Below, piece after piece: positions 1 through 4,784 of a stretch of 9,330 nucleotides of DNA (position 1 is the stretch's first letter; the number at the start of each line of letters is the position of its first letter). The position numbers and the translations under genes are program-made. The stretch covers positions 1 through 9,330 of the forward strand of contig JAHFMQ010000031.1 in NCBI GenBank assembly GCA_023267775.1, given 5' to 3'. The notes beneath the pieces were generated by a model. The model saw only the letters and a program-made list of their open reading frames with translations, was not told the DNA's origin and made no database searches. The stretch is from Candidatus Kaiserbacteria bacterium (GTDB lineage Bacteria > Patescibacteriota > Minisyncoccia > Phycocordibacterales > Phycocordibacteraceae).

Positions 1-1
1 T

Positions 2-82
2 CCAGGTGGTTTAGCAGAAACTCAAGCTTATGTTGCAAACATCAATGCCATTCAAGCGAAACTTACCGCACAGGGCTATTAG
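2..82 (+). CDS. C-terminal end of an unidentified protein (5' end outside window)
   Basis: An open frame entering from the left edge gives 26 residues ending in QAKLTAQGY, then TAG at 80-82. The segment GGLAETQAYVANI resembles the end of SLT-type lytic transglycosylases, where an ETxxYV motif follows the catalytic domain. That is only a resemblance over a few residues and I do not assign a function. The stop overlaps by 4 nt with the stop of miaA on the other strand, so the two genes are tail to tail with no room for a separate terminator between them. Confidence 0.55.
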   Translation, partial: PGGLAETQAYVANINAIQAKLTAQGY

Positions 83-912
83 CTTATAGTTTCATTTTTT
101 ATTTTTCGTAACCACGCTTTCTGGCGGCGGGCATACTGCCAAAGCTTTGCTGAGAGAGTAGGGAGGAGGGATTCCTCAGTTCGTTCTCCGCGTAAAAATT
201 CTCCTACAATTTTATATTCAAGCCCAAGTTCATTTAATCGTGCATCTCCGATTTCCTCGCGTATGCGGCGTACCTCATCAACAAGCCCGCGTTTGAGTGC
301 CGACTGCAGTCGTGCATCAATTCGAGCTCGCAACTCTTCCTTTGGAGGATCAACGACCATCCACTCAGCTGCATATGTCGGCGCGGAGGAAGTCCGCGCC
401 GGAACTTTTCCTTTTGCCTCAATAATTTCGAGTGCACGAATGAGCCGTCGACGATTCTTCGGATCAAGTTCTTTTGCCCGGCGCGGGTCGCGTTCTGCGA
501 CCCGCGCGACAAGCTCTTCGGTTGAAAGTTGTTCAAGCTCATCGCGCAGTTCTGGATTCGCATCTACTCCTTCCGGGAGTCCTTTAAGGAGTGCATTGAA
601 ATAAAAATGCGTTCCTCCGACGAGAATGGGCAGTTTTCCTCGTATCGAAATTTCTGTGATAAGTCGTCTCGCGTCCACGACGAAATCTCCTGCGGAATAA
701 TTTTCCTTCGGGTCACGAATGTTAATGAGATGGTGAGGTATACCATGCATCTCCTCTCGCGTTATCTTTTCGGTTCCAATATCAAGCCCACGATACACTT
801 GTCGCGAATCAACCGAAATGATTTCGCCGCCGCGTTGTAAAGCCTCTTCAACTCCTCGTGAGGATTTGCCTGAAGCTGTTGGCCCCATGATGAGTAAGAT
901 TTGTGTACCCAT
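79..912 (-). CDS. miaA: tRNA dimethylallyltransferase MiaA
   Basis: This enzyme transfers a dimethylallyl group to N6 of A37 in tRNAs reading UNN codons, in the cytoplasm. The 277-residue product has the P-loop GPTASGKS at residues 10-17. The DSRQVYRGLDIGTEK block follows at 35-49 (family DSxxxYxxxDIGTAK, catalytic Asp35), then LVGGTHFYFNALLKG at 97-111 and the late QYARRQKAWLRK block at 259-270. Length is slightly short of the usual ~300 but complete. I chose the ATG at 910-912, nine residues inside the longest frame (which starts with GTG at 939), because family members begin only a few residues before the P-loop. A -10-like TACCAT (complement of 921-926) also lies 8 nt upstream of this ATG. 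The gene diverges from the peroxiredoxin with a 41-nt gap. The nearby tRNA-Leu(CAA) is an expected substrate. Confidence 0.95.
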   Translation of the reverse strand: MGTQILLIMGPTASGKSSRGVEEALQRGGEIISVDSRQVYRGLDIGTEKITREEMHGIPHHLINIRDPKENYSAGDFVVDARRLITEISIRGKLPILVGGTHFYFNALLKGLPEGVDANPELRDELEQLSTEELVARVAERDPRRAKELDPKNRRRLIRALEIIEAKGKVPARTSSAPTYAAEWMVVDPPKEELRARIDARLQSALKRGLVDEVRRIREEIGDARLNELGLEYKIVGEFLRGERTEESLLPTLSAKLWQYARRQKAWLRKIKNETIS

Positions 913-930
913 TGTGCGCGATGGTATCAT
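901..930 (+). promoter_or_regulatory. Putative promoter of the peroxiredoxin gene, overlapping the miaA start
   Basis: A -10-like TATCAT at 925-930 lies 18 nt after TTGTGT at 901-906. This predicts a start near 937 and a leader of about 17 nt. The core ATGGTATCAT is nearly symmetrical, so the opposite strand offers TACCAT (921-926) as a -10 for miaA. The two divergent promoters would then occupy the same bases. The match to consensus is moderate and no Shine-Dalgarno sequence precedes the peroxiredoxin ATG. Confidence 0.35.
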
Positions 931-953
931 GGGAACCACGTAATCAAAAAAAT

Positions 954-1613
954 ATGAAAGATACCAAAAGCAACTATTGTGAGCACTGTGGCGAATTCCA
1001 TGACCACGTGGAGGACTATATCTCGCAGGTGAAAGTGGGTGCTACCGTGCCAGACTTTGAATTCGAAGTCTTTCATCAGGGCATTATCAAAACGATGAGT
1101 CTCGCGCAGCTTCGAGGAAAATGGGTGATTCTCGTTTTCTATCCGGCTGACTTCACATTCATTTGTCCGACCGAGCTTGAGGAGCTCGCAAAACTCTACC
1201 CGAAGTTTTTGGAAGCCAATGCTGAAATTATTTCGGTTTCTACGGATACCGTTCACACGCATAAAGCATGGCACGATGTCTCTCCAGGCATCAAAGAAAT
1301 CACCTATCCGATGGCGGCAGATCCTTCAGGGAAAATGGCAAGCGCTTTCGGTGTTTTAATCGAAAGTGATGGCGTAACGCTTACTCCGGACGAAGGTCTT
1401 GCGCTTCGCGGTACGTTTATTATTGATCCTTCAGGCACACTCCGATCGGCAGAAGTCAGTGACAACTCTATCGGTCGTAAGGGGGCAGAAACACTTCGCA
1501 AACTTCAGGCCGCGCAATACGTGGAAACACATAAAGGACAGGTCTGTCCCGCCTCCTGGGAACCGGGCGACGATACGCTCGAACCCGGTCTCGATTTGGT
1601 AGGGAAGTTGTAA
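954..1613 (+). CDS. Typical 2-Cys peroxiredoxin (AhpC/Prx1 family) with N-terminal CxxC/HxH extension
   Basis: This thiol peroxidase reduces H2O2 and organic peroxides in the cytoplasm. The 219-residue product has the peroxidatic site PADFTFICPTE with Pro64, Thr68 and Cys71. The partner Arg152 lies in LRGTFIIDP. The resolving Cys198 lies in GQVCPASWEPG, and the protein ends in the AhpC-like LDLVGKL. The thioredoxin fold begins around residue 28, preceded by an extension with Cys9, Cys12, His16 and His18 (YCEHCGEFHDH) that AhpC proteins of about 187 residues do not have. I chose ATG 954 over the longer frame from 903, whose extra codons run through the miaA start and promoter region. No ahpF or thioredoxin reductase gene is in the window, so the reductant is unknown. 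The strong hairpin at 1619-1670 follows the stop. Confidence 0.95.
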   Translation: MKDTKSNYCEHCGEFHDHVEDYISQVKVGATVPDFEFEVFHQGIIKTMSLAQLRGKWVILVFYPADFTFICPTELEELAKLYPKFLEANAEIISVSTDTVHTHKAWHDVSPGIKEITYPMAADPSGKMASAFGVLIESDGVTLTPDEGLALRGTFIIDPSGTLRSAEVSDNSIGRKGAETLRKLQAAQYVETHKGQVCPASWEPGDDTLEPGLDLVGKL

Positions 1614-1618
1614 AACAA

Positions 1619-1670
1619 GCCGCCTGTCCCATCCCCCGCAGCAGAGCTGACGGGGCATTGGGCAGGCGGC
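1619..1670. terminator. Long GC-rich hairpin after the peroxiredoxin gene, probable transcription terminator
   Basis: It starts 5 nt after the peroxiredoxin stop. GCCGCCTGTCCCA at 1619-1631 pairs with TGGGCAGGCGGC at 1659-1670 with one bulged base. Inside, CCCCG (1634-1638) pairs with CGGGG (1651-1655), and CAGC (1639-1642) pairs with GCTG (1646-1649) around an AGA loop. Only a weak T-run (TTTT at 1681-1684) lies downstream on the + strand and there is none on the - strand. Intrinsic termination is therefore plausible rather than textbook. It sits between convergent units and could act on either. Confidence 0.5.
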
Positions 1671-1694
1671 TACCGTGGTGTTTTGCTAGACAAA

Positions 1695-1810
1695 GTGCGC
1701 TCCACCGAGCGCACGGCCGCAACCCGCGTATGCCGCACAAAGCCGCGGCGCGGGAATTGCGGGGCGGCGATTCATCCCCGCTCCAAAGGGGCGGGGCATT
1801 CTCGCCGTCC
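1695..1810. other. GC-rich multi-hairpin intergenic module (structured RNA, repeat element or terminator array)
   Basis: No gene is supported in 1614-1861. Three further hairpins follow the terminator-like one. The first pairs GTGCGCTC (1695-1702) with GAGCGCAC (1707-1714). The second pairs CCCGC (1723-1727) and GCCGC (1732-1736) with GCGGC (1745-1749) and GCGGG (1750-1754). The third is a two-part hairpin: GGGCGGCGA (1762-1770) pairs with TCGCCGTCC (1802-1810), enclosing CCCCGCTCC (1776-1784) paired with GGGGCGGGG (1788-1796) around an AAA loop. G+C is 43 of 60 in 1741-1800, far above the flanking genes. The role is unknown: an orphan repeat, a non-coding RNA or a bidirectional terminator cluster are all possible. 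Positions 1811-1861 contain only a small GTTC/GAAC stem at 1844-1855. Confidence 0.45.
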
Positions 1811-1861
1811 GCTAGTAAACTCTAGTTCCAGTGTCGGGAGGACGTTCGTGCGAACTGCTAC

Positions 1862-1930
1862 TGGTGCCGGGAGAGAGACTCGAACTCTCATGTCTTGCGA
1901 CGACGGGTTTTGAATCCGTTGCGCCCCGGT
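1862..1930 (-). pseudogene. tRNA-Leu(CAA)-like gene lacking the D-arm
   Basis: Reading the - strand from 1930, ACCGGGG serves as the 5' acceptor. Only four bases (CGCA) follow before the anticodon arm ACGGA-TTCAAAA-CCCGT, with anticodon CAA at 1910-1912. Then comes a class II variable arm (GTC-GCAA-GAC), a perfect T-arm GAGAG-TTCGAGT-CTCTC, the 3' acceptor TCCCGGC, discriminator A (1865) and an encoded CCA (1862-1864). The complete tRNA-Leu next door has 20 nt between acceptor and anticodon stems. This gene has 4, so it is 16 nt shorter, exactly one D-arm. The acceptor end (A1 x C72) and the anticodon stem (A31 x C39) also contain mismatches. I call it a degenerate tRNA gene, although the intact variable and T-arms leave open a functional D-armless RNA. 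Confidence 0.65.
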
Positions 1931-1943
1931 ACGAAAATGCCGG

Positions 1944-2025
1944 TGCTGGAGGTGGGAGTCGAACCCACAACCCTTGCGGGACACGATTTTGAGTCGTGCG
2001 CGTATACCAATTCCGCCACTCCAGC
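1944..2025 (-). tRNA. tRNA-Leu(CAA)
   Basis: This is a complete 82-nt class II tRNA. The acceptor GCTGGAG pairs with CTCCAGC and the discriminator is A. The D-arm starts GCG and closes CGC with a GG-containing loop. The anticodon arm is CACGA-CTCAAAA-TCGTG, with anticodon CAA at 1989-1991. The variable arm is CCC-GCAA-GGG and the T-arm is GTGGG-TTCGACT-CCCAC. CCA is not encoded; CCG follows the discriminator. It decodes UUG. Bases 36-38 are AAA, the recognition feature of MiaA substrates. The D-armless copy follows 13 nt downstream on the same strand and is probably co-transcribed. Confidence 0.96.
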
Positions 2026-2133
2026 ATTTCGTACGGGGTGAATCTACCAATTTTTACCCCATACCAATTGTCCTCATTTGGTGCGGGGCAGTCATTCCCC
2101 ACAGCGTTTACACACTAACATTTTCTTCCCGTA

Positions 2134-2161
2134 TTTTCATCGTGCGTGGGCATGCTAAAAT
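2134..2161 (+). promoter_or_regulatory. Promoter of parB, predicted leaderless
   Basis: An extended -10 TGC-TAAAAT (TAAAAT at 2156-2161) lies 16 nt after TTTTCA at 2134-2139. The -10 box ends 7 nt before the parB ATG at 2169, so transcription should begin within a base or so of the start codon. That leaves no room for a ribosome binding site. Between the tRNA gene and this promoter (2026-2133) I see only short repeats: TACCAATT at 2045-2052 and 2062-2069, and small GGGG/CCCC inverted repeats. Confidence 0.6.
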
Positions 2162-2168
2162 CTTTTAC

Positions 2169-3152
2169 ATGAACGATGATGCGAAGTATGTTCCGACCAA
2201 GTACGACTCGGTCTTCTGGATCGACGTTGATCGGATTGTTCCGAATCCCTATCAGCCGCGAAAAGAGTTCAGCGAAGCCGGACTCACTTCTCTTGCCGAG
2301 AGTATCCGCCAATACGGCGTACTCCAGCCGCTTGTAGTAAGTCGCAGCGAAGTAGAGAAGCCCGAGGGCGGTCTTGAAAGTATGTATGAGCTTATTGCAG
2401 GAGAACGTCGCCTACGCGCGAGCAAGCTCGCGGGCTTGAAGCAAATTCCGGTGGTTATTCGCCAAGGCGAAAGCAATCTCACCAAGCTTGAGCTCGCAAT
2501 TATCGAGAATTTACAGAGAGAAGATTTAAATGCAATCGATCGCGCAAAAGCTCTGCAGCAACTCATTGATGAATTTGGTATTTCGCACGCAGAAACTGCG
2601 GCGAAGATCGGCAAGAGTCGTGAATACGTGTCAAACAGTCTTCGCCTCCTTTCGCTCCCTGAACATATGCAAGCCGCGATTGTAGGGAAGGAAATCACCG
2701 AAGGTCATGCGCGTCCGCTCCTCGCGCTTAACAGCCGCCCTGAAGAACGCGAGACGTTGTTTAAAGAAATAATTTTAAAGCGGCTTCCGGTTCGTGCCGC
2801 TGAACGCATCGCTCGTTCGATCGCACAAGAACGAGTTCGTTCTCATCATCGGAAAACTCCGGAGATGGCTGAAATCGAGAAAGCGCTCACTGAAACGCTC
2901 GGCACGCGCGTCATCATAGAAACTAATGCCGAAGGAGGGCGGCTTCTTATTGATTTCTTTTCCCCGGACGATTTGCAACAGCTCGTCGAGACACTTGCGA
3001 AACAGCAACAACAGGAAACCGCGGAAGGTCCAAACGTATCACGCGTTGAAATTCCGAATACCACTCAGCTTGAGAATGACCCAATTGCCGCTCCTGCGCC
3101 GGAAGAATCTTCGGACGACGAACTATATTCAGTGAGCGGGTTCTCTGTATAA
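2169..3152 (+). CDS. parB: ParB-family chromosome partition protein
   Basis: This is a CTP-dependent DNA clamp that loads at parS sites and spreads, working with the ParA ATPase and SMC in chromosome segregation. The 327-residue product shows the N-terminal CTP-binding domain with NPYQPR at 26-31 and GERRLRAS at 78-85, then ENLQREDLN at 113-121. A helix-turn-helix region follows around 137-161 (IGKSREYVSNSLRLLSLP), with GHARPLLAL at 179-187. The C-terminal dimerisation domain spans about 233-278. A further tail of about 50 residues, rich in Gln and acidic residues, follows the point where most ParB proteins end. I chose ATG 2169 because the open frame from 1974 would run through the tRNA gene and the promoter. 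No parA and no consensus parS (GTTTCAC/GTGAAAC) occurs in the window. Its stop codon directly abuts that of the rel gene. Confidence 0.95.
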   Translation: MNDDAKYVPTKYDSVFWIDVDRIVPNPYQPRKEFSEAGLTSLAESIRQYGVLQPLVVSRSEVEKPEGGLESMYELIAGERRLRASKLAGLKQIPVVIRQGESNLTKLELAIIENLQREDLNAIDRAKALQQLIDEFGISHAETAAKIGKSREYVSNSLRLLSLPEHMQAAIVGKEITEGHARPLLALNSRPEERETLFKEIILKRLPVRAAERIARSIAQERVRSHHRKTPEMAEIEKALTETLGTRVIIETNAEGGRLLIDFFSPDDLQQLVETLAKQQQQETAEGPNVSRVEIPNTTQLENDPIAAPAPEESSDDELYSVSGFSV

Positions 3153-4760
3153 CTATTTCTTTTTTGCGTGGTGCGTAGTTTCTTTTCGAGCAGTCCGACT
3201 CTGAGGGTGATGTTTTGTTGGGTCAGACATTTCAAGTGTGGTGCGGATATGACGTCGAGCAAGCGCCGTGCGGACAATCTCTAACCATTTCACCGAAGGG
3301 TGCGCGGAATCACGCCGAATTATTTCAACAACGTCGCCGTTTCCAAGCACCGTATCGAAAGAAACAAGTTTTCCGTTCACTTTTGCTCCTTGCAAATGAT
3401 CTCCAAGATCGCTGTGAATCGCATAGGCAAAATCGATCGGCGTTGACGCGGCCGGCAGGTCGATAACGTCACCTTTGGGTGTAAAGACGAACACCCGATG
3501 GGAAAAGAAATCCTCTTTCAGCCCGTCTACAAATTCTTTTGACCCAGCCACTTCAGAGTGCGCTTCAGCGAGCTCAGTGAGCCATGCGGGGATCTTGGTA
3601 ACGCCCTTTGCGCCCTCTTCTTTTTTAGTAACTTTCATTAAAGAAGGGATCATCCAGCGAACCCAAGAGAACGAGAGTGAAGAAAATCTACTTTTCTGCG
3701 CATCCTTTCCAAGGTCCTCGATGCCTTTCCCCAATTGCTTATAGGACATATGGGACGCAATACCGAACTGGGCGGCTCGATGCATCTCCTCCGTACGAAT
3801 TTGAATTTCAACAATACCAGCATTAGGCGTCACGACGGTTGTGTGAAGCGATTGATACCCGTTTGGTTTGGGGAATGCGATGTAGTCCTTAAATTCGCCC
3901 GGTAGAGGCTTGAAGAGCGCATGTACCGTGCCAAGTGTGGTGTAACAGTCTTCGATGGTTGGAACGACGATACGGAGGGCAGCAATATCGTGGATGAGAC
4001 TGATGTCATCGCGCTTTCTTTTGAGCTTTTGGTGCAGGCTCCAGAGTCCTTTCATGCGAATATCGGTGCGAAGCGTAGCGAATCCTTTTTTCTTAAGTTC
4101 CGTTTCGAGTTCCTTCTGTATTTTCGCAAGTCCGTCTTCAGTTTCTTTTGTCTTTAACTTTCGCACCTCTGCAGTGTGTGTTGCGGCATCGGGGTCGACG
4201 TAAGGAAACGCGAGATCTTCAAGGTCGCGTTTAATCTTTCCCATACCAAGACGGTCGGCAATCGGCGCATAAATTTCGAGCGTCTCAAGCGCGATGCGGC
4301 GGCGCTTGTGTTCGGGTACATGCTCCAAGGTCTGCATGTTATGAAAACGATCGGCGAGCTTTACGATGAGCACGCGTATGTCGCTTGCCGTTGCAACCAA
4401 GAGCCGGCGAAGACTTTCTGCATGGCGTTCCGCACCTCGGTATTTGTGCGTACCAAGTTTCGTCACACCATCAACGATGAAAAGTAATTCGTCCCCGAAT
4501 TCCTTTTCTATATCTTCCCGTAATACTCGCCCATCCTCGACGGCATCATGGAGAAGTCCGGCAGCAATGGTTGTCGGGTCCATGCCATATTCAGCAAGAA
4601 TTTTTGCCGTAGCGGCGGCGTGTATGAAATACGGTTCACCGGAGTAACGTTTCTGCCCCTCGTGGGCTTTTTTAGAGAACTCGTACGCCTTTTCGACAAA
4701 CGACTTATCCTCGGGCGAGGCATCGGTCATTTCGCCAATAATCTCCTTCACGGGCGTCAT
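3153..4760 (-). CDS. rel: Bifunctional (p)ppGpp synthetase/hydrolase, RelA/SpoT family, lacking the C-terminal regulatory domains
   Basis: This enzyme makes and degrades the stringent-response alarmone (p)ppGpp. The 535-residue product has an intact HD hydrolase domain with His47, HDAVED at 71-76 and LADRFHNM at 135-142. The synthetase domain has RMKGLWSLHQKL at 235-246, Asp258, GYQSLHT at 301-307 and the catalytic Glu318 in EIQIRT. A TGS domain lies at about 417-482. After it come only a short helical stretch and a basic, His-rich tail. The zinc-finger and ACT/RRM domains of full-length Rel (about 700-750 residues) are missing. I chose ATG 4760 over the GTG at 4769: the -10 box at 4768-4773 would then lie outside the coding region. 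It lies 24 nt after topA but seems to have its own promoter. Both catalytic sites look complete, so the protein should be bifunctional. Confidence 0.93.
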   Translation of the reverse strand: MTPVKEIIGEMTDASPEDKSFVEKAYEFSKKAHEGQKRYSGEPYFIHAAATAKILAEYGMDPTTIAAGLLHDAVEDGRVLREDIEKEFGDELLFIVDGVTKLGTHKYRGAERHAESLRRLLVATASDIRVLIVKLADRFHNMQTLEHVPEHKRRRIALETLEIYAPIADRLGMGKIKRDLEDLAFPYVDPDAATHTAEVRKLKTKETEDGLAKIQKELETELKKKGFATLRTDIRMKGLWSLHQKLKRKRDDISLIHDIAALRIVVPTIEDCYTTLGTVHALFKPLPGEFKDYIAFPKPNGYQSLHTTVVTPNAGIVEIQIRTEEMHRAAQFGIASHMSYKQLGKGIEDLGKDAQKSRFSSLSFSWVRWMIPSLMKVTKKEEGAKGVTKIPAWLTELAEAHSEVAGSKEFVDGLKEDFFSHRVFVFTPKGDVIDLPAASTPIDFAYAIHSDLGDHLQGAKVNGKLVSFDTVLGNGDVVEIIRRDSAHPSVKWLEIVRTALARRHIRTTLEMSDPTKHHPQSRTARKETTHHAKKK

Positions 4761-4767
4761 GGGAAAC

Positions 4768-4773
4768 ACTATA
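4768..4773 (-). promoter_or_regulatory. -10 box of the rel promoter, predicted leaderless
   Basis: On the - strand TATAGT is followed by 7 nt and the ATG at 4758-4760. The preceding GACGGGTG resembles the CACGGGG that precedes the -10 boxes of dprA and serS. No good -35 sequence is visible at 16-18 nt spacing, which would fall inside the 3' end of topA. It lies within the 24-nt gap between topA and rel, so rel could be transcribed both from here and by read-through from topA. Confidence 0.5.
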
Positions 4774-4784
4774 CACCCGTCTCT

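Noticed and set aside
903..953. Longer start for the peroxiredoxin
   Set aside because: The extra codons overlap the miaA start codon and the shared promoter. ATG 954 gives a sensible protein.
1468..1740. - strand open frame of 90 codons over the GC-rich hairpins and the end of the peroxiredoxin gene
   Set aside because: The open frame follows from high GC and antisense overlap. The base pairing explains the sequence better than a protein does.
1862..1930. Selenocysteine or UGA-decoding tRNA (anticodon TCA) reading of the D-armless gene
   Set aside because: Shifting the loop by one base to give TCA breaks the pair next to the loop. CAA in a 7-base loop TTCAAAA fits better, and the variable arm matches the adjacent tRNA-Leu.
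1772..2050. - strand open frame of 92 codons across both tRNA genes
   Set aside because: It is composed of tRNA sequence read as codons. A decayed TnpB C-terminus at its end was considered but lacks any supporting motif.
1974..2168. 65-codon N-terminal extension of ParB
   Set aside because: It would be translated from within the tRNA-Leu gene and across the parB promoter. ParB homology begins only after ATG 2169.
2026..2168. parS site near parB
   Set aside because: No GTTTCAC/GTGAAAC-type palindrome was found here or elsewhere in the window by eye.
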